64,000 nt of DNA, taken from positions 310,001 through 374,000 of the forward strand of contig JADJRO010000001.1 in the NCBI GenBank assembly GCA_016712145.1, given 5' to 3'. Origin of the DNA: Saprospiraceae bacterium. Lineage in GTDB: Bacteria; Bacteroidota; Bacteroidia; Chitinophagales; Saprospiraceae. The translations under genes were made by a program, and so were the position numbers. Below, one piece after another: positions 37,903 to 47,360 of this stretch (the stretch's first letter is position 1; every line of letters starts with the position of its first letter). A model generated the notes under the pieces. It saw only the letters and a program-made list of their open reading frames with translations, did no database searches and was not told the DNA's origin.

Positions 37903-39696
37903 ATGGAGCTAATAAGAAATTTTTGTGTCATTGCCCATATTGATCATGGCAAGAGTACTTTATCGGATCGATTGTTGGAATTTACCAAAACGATCTCAGC
38001 GCGGGATATGCAAAATCAAGCCTTGGATGACATGGATTTGGAGCGTGAGCGCGGGATAACCATCAAGGCACACGCGATTCAACTAGACTATGAGCATACC
38101 GATGGCAAACGCTATGTATTTAATTTGATTGATACCCCCGGGCACGTAGATTTTTCATATGAGGTTTCCAGGTCGATTGCAGCTTGTGAAGGTGCTTTGT
38201 TATTAATCGATGCTACTCAAGGAATTCAGGCACAGACCATCTCAAATTTATATCTGGCCATAGAGCATAACCTGGAAATTATTCCCATTTTGAATAAAAT
38301 TGATATGGAAAGTGCCATGGTGGATCAGGTGAGTGATCAGGTAATTGATTTAATTGGTTGTTCAAAAGAGGATATTGTTTTGGCAAGTGGCAAAACGGGG
38401 CAAGGTGTTCCAGATATTATGCACGCGATCGTCAATCGAATTCCAGCACCCAAAGGAAATCCAGAGGGTCCACTCCAAGCTTTAATTTTTGATTCTGTTT
38501 TTAATTCTTTTCGGGGAATTATAATCTATTATCGTATTATAAATGGCACTTTGAAAAAAGGAGACCGGGTGAAATTTTTTAATACAGGAGGCGAGTATGA
38601 GGCAGAAGAAGTTGGGATTCTACGCATGACGCTCTTTGCAAAAAAAGAAATTGGATGTGGGGATGTTGGATATATTATTACAGGTATTAAAGATGTTAAA
38701 GAGGTAAAAGTAGGAGATACCTTAACGAAAGCATCAAACCCATGCACTGAAAGTATAAAAGGTTTTGAAGAGGTAAAGCCAATGGTATTTGCTGGTATTT
38801 ACCCAGTTGAAAATGAATATTTTGAAGATTTAAGAGATAGTTTAGAAAAATTAAGACTCAATGACTCTTCATTGGTGTATGAGCCAGAAACTTCAATTGC
38901 CTTAGGCTTTGGATTCAGATGCGGTTTTTTAGGCATGTTGCATCTTGAAATTATTCAAGAAAGGCTGTCTCGCGAGTTTAATCAAGAAGTAATCACAACG
39001 GTTCCAAACGTATCTTATAAAGCCCTTACGACCAAACAGGAATTGTTGATCATCAACACACCAAATGATCTTCCAGAACCCAATTATCTGGAATATGTGG
39101 AGGAACCCTATATCCAGGCACAAATAATTACAATGCCTGATTATATCGGGCCAATTATCAAATTGTGTATGGACAAGCGAGGCATCCTTACAAAGCAACA
39201 TTACCTGACTACCTATCGGGTAGAGCTTATGTTTGAAATGCCACTTGCTGAAATTGTATTTGACTTTTATGATCGCCTTAAATCTATGACCAAAGGCTAT
39301 GCTTCATTTGATTACCATCCGATCGATTATCGCAAATCGGATTTGGTTAAATTGGACATCAAATTGAATGGGGACAATGTAGATGCTTTGACAGCACTGG
39401 TACACCGATCCAAAGCAGAATCAGTAGGCCGAAGAATGTGTTCGAAATTAAAAGAAATTTTACCTAAACACCAATTCGTAATTGCAATACAAGCTGCTAT
39501 TGGTGGAAAAATTATTGCTCGTGAAACAATTTCAGCCATGCGAAAAGATGTAACCGCCAAGTGTTATGGTGGGGACATCAGCCGTAAACGAAAATTGCTT
39601 GAAAAACAAAAGGAAGGCAAGAAAAAGATGCGACAAATCGGAAGCATTGATGTGCCTCAAAAAGCATTTTTAGATGTACTAAAGCTTGATGAATAA
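37903..39696 (+). CDS. lepA: Elongation factor 4 (LepA)
   Basis: This ribosome-associated GTPase (597 aa) acts on stalled or mis-set elongation complexes. G1 AHIDHGKST is near residue 10, G2 RERGITIKA near 48, G3 DTPGHVDF near 77, and G4 NKID near 131. The LepA-specific C-terminal domain is complete (KCYGGDISRKRKLLEKQKEGKKKM at about 555-578). Length and start are those of the family. Confidence 0.97.
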   Translation: MELIRNFCVIAHIDHGKSTLSDRLLEFTKTISARDMQNQALDDMDLERERGITIKAHAIQLDYEHTDGKRYVFNLIDTPGHVDFSYEVSRSIAACEGALLLIDATQGIQAQTISNLYLAIEHNLEIIPILNKIDMESAMVDQVSDQVIDLIGCSKEDIVLASGKTGQGVPDIMHAIVNRIPAPKGNPEGPLQALIFDSVFNSFRGIIIYYRIINGTLKKGDRVKFFNTGGEYEAEEVGILRMTLFAKKEIGCGDVGYIITGIKDVKEVKVGDTLTKASNPCTESIKGFEEVKPMVFAGIYPVENEYFEDLRDSLEKLRLNDSSLVYEPETSIALGFGFRCGFLGMLHLEIIQERLSREFNQEVITTVPNVSYKALTTKQELLIINTPNDLPEPNYLEYVEEPYIQAQIITMPDYIGPIIKLCMDKRGILTKQHYLTTYRVELMFEMPLAEIVFDFYDRLKSMTKGYASFDYHPIDYRKSDLVKLDIKLNGDNVDALTALVHRSKAESVGRRMCSKLKEILPKHQFVIAIQAAIGGKIIARETISAMRKDVTAKCYGGDISRKRKLLEKQKEGKKKMRQIGSIDVPQKAFLDVLKLDE

Positions 39697-39816
39697 ATTC
39701 AAGATCCTTCAAAGATCCTTTATAATCTGTTTTTATACCTATTTAATAGGCCTCTCGCGGGGTATTAAACATGGATTATAAAAATTGAGGTTTTACCTTA
39801 ATAGTATTTAAATCTC

Positions 39817-42240
39817 TTAATGTTTAATAATTTTAATTACTTTTTGATCGTATGCATTTCCAATCTTCAATAGATAAATTCCAGATTGTAATTCGCTGGT
39901 TTCTATTGAAAGTTCTTGATCAAGCAGTCCTTGAGCGATAATCCTTCCACTTAAGTTTAATATTTGATAATTTGATTGCTCGTTTACATTGCATGAAATA
40001 TGCAATAAGTTTGAAAATGGAATAGGGTAGACTGCTACATTTAATGGAGTAGCATGGTTTGTTTTTGTAATTAATTTAATGGAATAAGGCCCATATTCAA
40101 AGACGCAATTATTTCGGAATGCTTTAATTAAATAGAATCCCGCCGCTAAGTCTGTACCTGTATTATTAATTCGCTCAAGTGTATTTGCGTCATAAACAAT
40201 AAATGAATCGATTGCATTAAAAAATGGTTTCAATTTTCCATCGCGGGCGTTTAATGCTGATTCATCAAAAATTTGAATTGAATCCAACTGAACGAGCCGT
40301 CCCGGATAAATTATAGTGTCTTTATAAGTTTGAGTACAGGAGCTGATTTCAAAAGCATTGATTCTGAATTCAGGGTCATTTGTTATGGTATATATTAAAC
40401 TGGTATCTCGAAATAAGTTTAAGGTATCCGACTTGTAAATTAATGAATAAGGACCTCCGTTTTTATTGCTGATATGAATGTATTGATACAGGGTATCTCC
40501 ACTGCATAGACTAAAGTAACTGGTGTCTAAACGGATTTCAATTGGATTTTGTACGCGAACTATAAAGCTGTCAATTGTTTTATTGCCTGAATTGTCAATA
40601 GCCTGATATTTCAAAATGGTTTCTCCAATTGGAAATAAAGTACCTGGTTCGGGGCCACTCAGTTTTTTAAATTCAAGTATCGAACAATTATCTGATGCAC
40701 TAATTGTTGGCACGGTTATATTGCAACTGTAAAATAAAGTATCAGGCCATTTATTGATGATCGGTTTAAAGGTATCTGATACTGTGATAAAAAAAGTGTC
40801 TTTTATTATATTGCCACTTTGATCCATGGCCTGCATAATGTATGCGCTTTTACCTAACTGATTGCAACGCAATGTGTCAATAAAAAGAATGGCAATTGGA
40901 TTGGCATCACAGTTATCTGTAAGGGTTTCAATAAAATTGCTGCTATTTGGGATTGCAATGCCTTGCTCTTGGTTAAGATAGATCGTCCCATCTTTAGTTA
41001 TTAGTTGAGGTGCGATGCTATCAATTGATTTTAATTCATAACTTTTTAAAGTATTGCAATTTTTAGTATCCGTAATGGTAAGTTTATAAATGCCCGTTTT
41101 TAATTTGGTTAAATTGGTTCCGGTATCATTTGTATTCCATTTATATTTATAGGGAGGATTTCCTCCGCTTACTAGTATTTTAATTGCCCCATTGGAATCT
41201 AATGGGCACGTTGGATTTATGAATACAGGTGTGGCTACCGTAAATGTATCTGGTTCAGTAATGGTAAACGTACTGCTGGAGCTGCATGTGTTATTGTCCA
41301 TTACAGTAACCGTATATTGACCGGCTCTTAATCCATTCGGACTGCCAGAGGAATAAACAATGGTATAAGGTTGCACGCCACCACTTACACTGGTTGTTAC
41401 CGCACCGTCGCGGCCACCAGGACAACTTACGTTTCGGGTTATTTGCACGACGTGATTGAGTTGACTTGGTTGTGTTAATGCTACTGAAGTAGATGCCGTT
41501 GCCCCAACATTGTCCGTCACAGTGATTCTATAGCTCCCAAAACCAACATTTGATAATTGGTTTGTGGTTTCGCCATTTGACCATGCATAACTATATGGAG
41601 TTGAATCACCGGCTGCAGTTGCAGTTGCTTAACCATCCATGCCACCAAAGCAGGATATATTTTTCTTACCGGTAATACTAACCGAAAGTGGATTTCCACC
41701 ACCCATCATGGTACCGGATTTTGAAGCAAAAATGATATTGTCACCGCCAGTTCCACCTGTTCCGTTTGCTAAATTTGCGGCATAATATAAGGTTATAACC
41801 GTTCCATTTGGACCATTTGGGGAGGTCCAATTAAAATTCCACGATACAGAATTTCCAGAAAATGCTTTAGCGCCTCTATGATCAAGATACTCTCTTCCAT
41901 TTGATGTTGAGGTGCCGGTTTCGGAATTAACCTGTGCAAGATCACCTGAATTAACATTGGATTCATTTACGGCTACAATTTGAAAGCCACCAATTGCAGG
42001 GGAGCCCATTGTGGCATTTACTGTATAGGTAATCCCATAGGTAGTATTTGGTAATATAGTACTTGGAAAGCCTGTGATGACAATATCTCCATCAAATGAA
42101 CCACCACCATGGCAATTGCTGCATAATCCATCAAAAGGAGCTCCTGTATTTCTATCAGGTGGGTTGCTAGAATTAGAAAGAAACAATATCAGGCAGCCAA
42201 ATATAAATGGGATATAGAATAAGCGATTTCGAAATTTCAT
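39817..42240 (-). pseudogene. Large secreted protein: choice-of-anchor, SprB-like, HYR-like and T9SS sorting domains, interrupted by TAA
   Basis: The locus encodes about 807 aa in one frame, broken by a single TAA at 41629-41631. The N-terminal part (42240-41629) has a signal peptide (MKFRNRLFYIPFIFGCLILF), a haem-like CSNCH motif near residue 39 and a choice-of-anchor V-like beta domain. It ends at ISCFGGMDG. After the stop the same frame continues ATATAAG and SYAWSNG, which completes a SprB repeat. Further SprB-like repeats (NVSCPGGRDGAV), HYR-like beta domains and a type A sorting domain (NVAVYPIPFSN, KIIKH) follow. The start is ATG at 42240. It is predicted to be a T9SS-exported surface or adhesion protein; the role of the CxxCH motif is unclear. 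Confidence 0.85.
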
Positions 42241-42316
42241 AAACGTAATTGTTAAAAAATCAGAACAATAATACAATGCGAAATGCAGTATTTAAAAATT
42301 TTAACTAATATCGAAT

Positions 42317-43270
42317 TCAATGTGAAAAGAGAAGATTTACAAAAGCTTTAATATTAAAAACCTGCAATTGATCGATTTGCTCTCCAACGCCAATGTATTT
42401 GATAGGAATTTTAAATTGATCTGTAATTCCAAGAGCAACGCCACCCTTAGCCGTACCATCAAGTTTTGTCAAAACCAATCCACTTACCTGGGCAGTATTT
42501 GTGAAATGACGACATTGCTCGATTGCATTTTGTCCCGTCGTTGCATCCAAAACCAGGAGCACTTCATGTGGAGCGCCTGGCAATGACTTGCTAATGGATC
42601 GGGTTATTTTAGACAGTTCATGCATTAAATTAATTTTTGTATGCAATCGTCCTGCGGTATCAATAATTACTACATCTGTTTTATCAATTAGCGCTTTCTG
42701 AGTGGCTTCATATGCAACGGCTGAGGGATCGGCTCCCATGCCTTTTGAAAAGAAAGAACAACCGACCCGGTCAGCCCAAATGTTCAATTGGTTTTCTGCA
42801 GCTGCCCGAAAAGTATCTCCAGCTGCAATCATCACAGATTTACCTTGCTTTTTAAATTGATAAGCTAATTTTCCGATCGTAGTGGTTTTTCCAACACCAT
42901 TTACACCCACTACTAATATAATATATGGATGCTCAGGTCCACTTTGAAAATCATCGAGATCGCTTGTTTTATTTTCTGTTAAGAGAATTCCGATTTCATC
43001 TTTTAATAATTCATTTAACTGAGCAACCCCAACATATTTGTCGGTTTTAACTCGCTTTTGAATTCTTTCAATTATTTTAATGGTGGTATCTAATCCCACA
43101 TCTGAACTTATAAGTATTTGTTCGAGTTCATCGAGAAAGTCATCATCAATATGACTCTTGCCTGCAATGGCTTTAGTTATTTTACCAAAAAAAACCTTCA
43201 CGGGTTTTATGGATGCCTTTCGTAAGATCCTGTTCAACTTCTTTGCTAAAAAATTTATCAAAAAACCCCA
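42317..43270 (-). CDS. ftsY: Signal recognition particle receptor FtsY (N-terminal frame disturbed)
   Basis: This SRP receptor GTPase docks ribosome-nascent chains at SecYEG. The NG domain is intact: VNGVGKTTTIGKLA (Walker A), GDTFRAAAENQL, DTAGRLHTKINLMHEL and TKLDGTAKGG. The first 25 residues of the open frame do not look like FtsY, but the neighbouring frame at about 43195-43259 reads DKFFSKEVEQDLTKG and IHKTREGFF, a typical Bacteroidota FtsY start. It would rejoin the main frame if A8 at 43187-43194 had one base less. An ATG at 43270 opens the locus; as I count it, a compensating base near 43260-43264 would also be needed. Confidence 0.9.
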   Translation of the reverse strand, partial: WGFLINFLAKKLNRILRKASIKPVKVFFGKITKAIAGKSHIDDDFLDELEQILISSDVGLDTTIKIIERIQKRVKTDKYVGVAQLNELLKDEIGILLTENKTSDLDDFQSGPEHPYIILVVGVNGVGKTTTIGKLAYQFKKQGKSVMIAAGDTFRAAAENQLNIWADRVGCSFFSKGMGADPSAVAYEATQKALIDKTDVVIIDTAGRLHTKINLMHELSKITRSISKSLPGAPHEVLLVLDATTGQNAIEQCRHFTNTAQVSGLVLTKLDGTAKGGVALGITDQFKIPIKYIGVGEQIDQLQVFNIKAFVNLLFSH

Positions 43271-43285
43271 TGTAGTAATATTAAA

Positions 43286-43315
43286 TAAAAAAGAAGCCCT
43301 GGTGTAGAGCTTCTT
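43286..43315 (-). terminator. Rho-independent terminator of the rpmB-rpmG-DUF4295 unit
   Basis: On the minus strand an 11-bp stem (AAAGAAGCTCT with AGGGCTTCTTT, one G-U pair) and loop ACACC are followed by Ts. It lies 25 bases after the DUF4295 stop. Confidence 0.75.
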
Positions 43316-43340
43316 TATATAAATTTAGATTAGACACTAA

Positions 43341-43517
43341 TTATTTCGATTGTTCGAAAAAATCCTTCACTTTATCTTTATGAACGATTAATTCTTTATA
43401 GGTGTATTTACCTGTAACTGGATCTTTAATGGATTTAATCACTTTCACATGATCTCTTCCGGAACCTGCATTTGCTGCCCGCTGGGCAACCCGCGCGTTT
43501 TTAGATACTTTAGCCAT
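43341..43517 (-). CDS. DUF4295 small basic protein
   Basis: A 58-aa protein read directly from the minus strand: it begins MAKVSKNARVAQRAANAGSG and ends KVKDFFEQSK. DUF4295 proteins are specific to Bacteroidota and sit directly behind rpmG. The 2-base gap to rpmG supports co-transcription, and the basic composition fits a ribosome-associated role, which is inference. Confidence 0.88.
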   Translation of the reverse strand: MAKVSKNARVAQRAANAGSGRDHVKVIKSIKDPVTGKYTYKELIVHKDKVKDFFEQSK

Positions 43518-43519
43518 GC

Positions 43520-43708
43520 TTATTTAATTTCTTTATGAACAGTATATTTTTTTAAAATAGGATTAAACTTTTTTAATTCAAGTCTATCCGGTGTGTTCTT
43601 GCGGTTTTTTTGAGTAATATATCTGGAAGTACCCGGCAATCCACTTGTTTTATGCTCGGTGCATTCCAATATAATCTGCTGTCTATTGCCTTTTGCTCTC
43701 TTTGCCAT
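43520..43708 (-). CDS. rpmG: Large ribosomal subunit protein bL33
   Basis: This 62-aa protein has the bL33 pattern MAKRAKGNRQQIILECTEHK and the NTPDRLELKKFNP stretch near residue 38. It has one Cys only, so it is the zinc-free form. It lies 2 bases behind rpmB. Confidence 0.95.
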   Translation of the reverse strand: MAKRAKGNRQQIILECTEHKTSGLPGTSRYITQKNRKNTPDRLELKKFNPILKKYTVHKEIK

Positions 43709-43710
43709 GA

Positions 43711-43947
43711 TTAATTATTTTGAACTTTTTTAGCCAGTTTTTTCATGTAAGCATACAAACCTAATTTATCGATGGTCCGCAATGCCTTTGCAGTAACTTT
43801 TAATTGAACCCATTCATTGGTTTCAGGCACAAAAAATGATTTGCGCTGAAGATTTGGGTTAAACCGTCTGCGGGACTTCCGGTTGGAGTGGGATACATTA
43901 TTCCCATACATGGGTTTTGTACCTGTTAAATCACATACCTTAGACAT
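43711..43947 (-). CDS. rpmB: Large ribosomal subunit protein bL28
   Basis: This 78-aa protein shows the bL28 start MSKVCDLTGTKPMYGNNVSHS, the basic NRKSRRRFNPNLQ stretch near 22, and the LRTIDKLG end region. It is the first protein gene of the unit, 29 bases after the tRNA-Arg 3' end, and probably shares a transcript with it. Confidence 0.95.
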   Translation of the reverse strand: MSKVCDLTGTKPMYGNNVSHSNRKSRRRFNPNLQRKSFFVPETNEWVQLKVTAKALRTIDKLGLYAYMKKLAKKVQNN

Positions 43948-43976
43948 ATTTCCTTTATTCTTTTAATTGCTAATTG

Positions 43977-44050
43977 TGACTCCGTAAGGATTCAAACCTT
44001 AAACCTCCTGATCCGTAGTCAGGTGCTCTATTCAATTGAGCTACGGAGCC
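43977..44050 (-). tRNA. tRNA-Arg (anticodon ACG)
   Basis: A full cloverleaf reads on the minus strand: acceptor GGCTCCG pairing with CGGAGTC (one G-U), D-stem GCTC/GAGC, anticodon stem CCTGA/TCAGG around loop CTACGGA (anticodon ACG), and T-stem TAAGG/CCTTA around TTTGAAT. The discriminator is A and CCA is not encoded. The ACG anticodon would need A34-to-inosine editing by TadA. Confidence 0.95.
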
Positions 44051-44067
44051 TTTCAAAAAACAGAGGG

Positions 44068-44075
44068 CAAAATTA
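44068..44075 (-). promoter_or_regulatory. Candidate -7 box for tRNA-Arg and the rpmB unit
   Basis: TAATTTTG on the minus strand fits TAnnTTTG, 17 bases before the tRNA 5' end. The -33 position has only a TTTT. Confidence 0.42.
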
Positions 44076-44101
44076 GGCATTTTTTACGAAAATAAAAGTT
44101 A

Positions 44102-45691
44102 TTAAATTTTTATTAGGCTTTTTACCCATTTTTGGCCCTTTCCATCCACTCTAAGATGATAAACGCCAGGAGCATAAGCGCTTATATCTGTCTGAAATGT
44201 GTTATAATTATCAGGTACAAAATTAATATCCCAATCATCCAGTATGCGGCCTAAATTATCATAAAGTTGTAAGTGATAGGTTCCAAATTGACTCGGATTA
44301 AATTTAATCAGAATGTTTCCAGTTGTTAAGTTGTTTAAAATCAATAAGATATCTAATTTTATGGTTGAATCACTGCAATAGTTGTTGAGGTATTGCAATG
44401 CGGTCAAGGCATTAATTCGTTTACCAGTTGCCGTGATGTTTTTTAATGTACTAAGCTCATCTCCACAGGATAACACAATTTCTTTCATCGCTTTGGCTGC
44501 CAAAGCAGGGTCTGTTTTGTTTAGGATATTTATTTTCGAGCAAAACTGATAAAGCAAGGAAATGAGTCCAGCCACATGTGGGCTTGCAAAAGAGGTTCCC
44601 GATTCTTCGGTAATTAAACCTGATATTCCAACCATCGGGATGCTTTCGCCGCAGGCCCCAAGGTCCACATGGGTTTGATTGTAACCAGATTCCGTGACTT
44701 TTCTGTCATACCGGTCGGTATTCGTCACACAAATCATATATTCACTAGGGCATAAGCCGGGGATGTCGCCGGTTATTCCAATATCGTCGTTACTATTGAC
44801 TGTTGCCACTGAATTTAAAATACCAACACTCCCAAGGCTGTCGTATGCTTGACATACAATGGGTAGATCCATTGGAAATGTCCCGTTGAAACCAGCTGAC
44901 AAATTGCTGCTGACGATAAAAGCACCTTTTTTGCCACCTGAATTCAAATAGTCCCGTTTCATTTTAACAAAATAATGGTAACATTTAACCAATTCATTTG
45001 AATTGTCAGCAGAACAAAGCAAGATCTTAATATTTTGATTGGTCCCCGTGATTCCTAATGTATTATTGCCTTTGGCCCCAATTACAGATATAACTTCAGT
45101 TCCATGATTATCCGGACTGTGGTTGTCTCCTTAAGATGATCTTTGGGCATTGAGCCCATAATAGTCGTCCCGATAACCATTAAAATCATCGTCCAAGCCA
45201 TTGTCTGGTATTTCTAACCGATTGATAAATACATTGGGTAAAATATCATTTAACCAATAACTAAATCCATTATCAATTGCTGCAACAACCAAGGTATCAC
45301 CAGTAGCAGAAATGCCATTTGATTTATAACACCAGATTTCATCAAATTTCATTTTCTCCATATTGTATTGGGCGAGATATGCGGAATCATTTGGATTGCA
45401 ACCTCTGGAATTCATTTTATAAACAGCTTGAAATTGTTGAATATTTTCTTGTTTGTTTAGCCAATTTAATTCTTCAGTCCGGGTCATCGTTTCATTAAAT
45501 TCAAGGCTTGCGACTGTATAAAATTCATTAAGATATATAACAGATTTTAATGGGGAATGACTGGTTAAATTTTGTCCAAAACCTTGATTGGAGTGATCCG
45601 ATTTAAAACTAACAGTATACTGGTGAGGAACCATTAAGTTTTGACCATTTAACCAATAAATAGATAGTAGGGTAATTACCATTGTTTTCAT
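44102..45691 (-). pseudogene. Subtilisin-like S8 peptidase with T9SS sorting domain, interrupted by TAA
   Basis: One frame of 529 codons is broken by a TAA at 45131-45133. Before it are a signal peptide (MKTMVITLLSIYWLNG), a prodomain-like part and the catalytic Asp region VVAAIDNGFSY (D140). Directly after the stop the same frame reads GDNHSPDNHGTEVISVIGA (catalytic His) and later the SGTSFASPHVAG serine motif, then a type A sorting domain (FGTYHLQLYDNLGRIL, GVYHLRVDG, KSLIKI). All three catalytic residues exist, so only the single stop breaks the protease. Its ATG overlaps the stop of the upstream metal-receptor gene by one base. Confidence 0.87.
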
Positions 45692-46476
45692 TAGATGCTA
45701 TTTAATGTGCCTTTCAAGGCTTTAAGATAGGCAAAACTTTTATATAGAAATGAGCCATACCAGGAAAACATTTTTCCATCAACCAAAACACAGGATGCCT
45801 TTCTAAACTCATCAAAATGCTTGTTACTAAAAGGGTAAGGTTCTGATGAAAGGAAAATGAGATCTGGATTTACTTGCTGAATCATTTCAATACTAACAAT
45901 TGGATATCGATCCAAGTGGCCGAAACAATTTATAAATCCAGTGTCATTAAGAAAGGAATTTATAAACGTATTCTTGCCAGCAGCCATGTAGGGATCTTTC
46001 CAAATCAAATAAACGATTCTTAAGGGTTTTTCATTTTGTGCGTCAATGATATATTTTTTATATGCCTCAGATATTTTAAAAATCCAATTATCCGCGATAG
46101 CAACTTGGTTGCAAAGAATTCCTAGTTCCTGCATCATTTGATACATAGAAGAGAGGTCATTTACATCGGTTAGGTATATATCAAACTCTTTAGCTAAATC
46201 CTCTATGGCTTCTTTGGTGTTTTCTTCACGATTTGCAACGATTAAATCTGGTTTAATTTGTCTAATGCGTTGAAGCCATGGGTTTTTTGTACCTCCAACT
46301 CGATTTGGAATTGATTTTACGGTATCTGGGATTTCACAAAATTTACTGATCCCAACAACTGAATTTGAATCAATGAGTTCATAGAGATACCAGCTAATAG
46401 ATGGCACTAAACTTACAATGTTGTTTTTAGGTTTTGAAAATAAATTTAAATTGATTGTTCCTTGATAAAATATCAT
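45691..46476 (-). CDS. BtuF/TroA-like helical-backbone metal-receptor protein without signal peptide
   Basis: This 261-aa protein resembles periplasmic cobalamin or haem binding proteins of ABC importers (NIVSLVPSISWYLYELIDSN near 19, QIKPDLIVANREENTKE near 73, VNPDLIFLSSEPYPF near 200). No signal peptide is visible, and no permease or ATPase gene is adjacent. It may be cytosolic, or the ORF may start too late. It is packed between the propeller-like gene (4-base overlap) and the subtilase gene (1-base overlap), so it is translated with both. The ligand is unknown. Confidence 0.78.
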   Translation of the reverse strand: MIFYQGTINLNLFSKPKNNIVSLVPSISWYLYELIDSNSVVGISKFCEIPDTVKSIPNRVGGTKNPWLQRIRQIKPDLIVANREENTKEAIEDLAKEFDIYLTDVNDLSSMYQMMQELGILCNQVAIADNWIFKISEAYKKYIIDAQNEKPLRIVYLIWKDPYMAAGKNTFINSFLNDTGFINCFGHLDRYPIVSIEMIQQVNPDLIFLSSEPYPFSNKHFDEFRKASCVLVDGKMFSWYGSFLYKSFAYLKALKGTLNSI

Positions 46477-47360
46477 GAAGCATTCCTGTTAACCAACACA
46501 AGTCTGTTTCCAAATAAGGCAATCCTCCCAATGTTTGTTATATTAAGAGTCTTTAAATCTGTTAGAATGCTCCAGGTTCCTGATTCATTTAAGCGAAGGA
46601 TACTGCTTTTATTTGCACAAATTAGTTGTTGATTACTATTAATTACAAAATCTTCAACCCCTGGAGGCATCTTTGCAATTGTTTTAGATTTTTCAGTGTC
46701 TATGTTATAAGATTTTAAAACCCAATGGTCTTCAGTTATTTTGTGAACAAAGTATATTTCATTTAAATTTACGACTTCAAAACACCGTCCTATGGATGAT
46801 GCAAATATTTTCCGGGTTCGATCTAGTTCGGAGTAAATACTCAGGACATGAGGTTCTTGTACTAAATAACAAACCCAGGTTTTGTTTTTTAAATACCTGT
46901 AGTACCCAATTTTTGAATGATCTTTAGTTATAAATTTAACTTGCTTTCCATTGCTTGCGTTTAATATTACAAGATTTTGAATTGTAGAATCATTTTCAGG
47001 AACCTTAACACAGCTAATTTCTTCTGAATTTTCAGGATAGACTCTTGGCGAATATTCACTAGAAGCCGAATTGGTAATGTTAGTAGCTGTTTTATTTAAT
47101 AAATCAAATTTATAAATTTCGGTATTGTTATTTTCTGGCTTTCGAATACAGGCAAGTAAATGATTGTTGTCAATAAAATAAGGTTGATTATTGTATCCGG
47201 TAGGATTCAAAGCACTCAAATAATTTATTTTAGTTATAATCCAATTGGAATCCAATGGATTTTTAATATCCAATAAATACAAAGATGAACCAGGCAATTG
47301 AGAAAAAAGGGAATTTCCAAAAGTCAAAATACCCAGGATCAAATTGTGCTTAAAATACAT
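46473..47360 (-). CDS. Putative secreted beta-propeller-like protein
   Basis: No named family is certain. This 295-aa protein has an N-terminal signal peptide (about 1-20, ILGILTFGNSLFSQ) and repeated blade-like stretches: NNTEIYKFDLLNKTATNIT, STIQNLVILNASNGKQVKFI and HWVLKSYNIDTEKSKTIAK, as in TolB/PD40 propellers. It starts one base after the lepB stop and overlaps the metal-receptor gene by 4 bases. Confidence 0.68.
   Translation of the reverse strand: MYFKHNLILGILTFGNSLFSQLPGSSLYLLDIKNPLDSNWIITKINYLSALNPTGYNNQPYFIDNNHLLACIRKPENNNTEIYKFDLLNKTATNITNSASSEYSPRVYPENSEEISCVKVPENDSTIQNLVILNASNGKQVKFITKDHSKIGYYRYLKNKTWVCYLVQEPHVLSIYSELDRTRKIFASSIGRCFEVVNLNEIYFVHKITEDHWVLKSYNIDTEKSKTIAKMPPGVEDFVINSNQQLICANKSSILRLNESGTWSILTDLKTLNITNIGRIALFGNRLVLVNRNAS

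Noticed and set aside
39701..39720. Direct repeat AAGATCCTT after lepA as a regulatory site or terminator
   Set aside because: Two copies of nine bases, 11 bases apart, do not form a hairpin and have no T-tract; chance is a sufficient explanation.
41629..45133. TAA used as a sense codon
   Set aside because: TAA ends many intact genes in this window (for example secDF, dapF and lepB), so general reassignment is excluded; the two internal TAA codons are local events.
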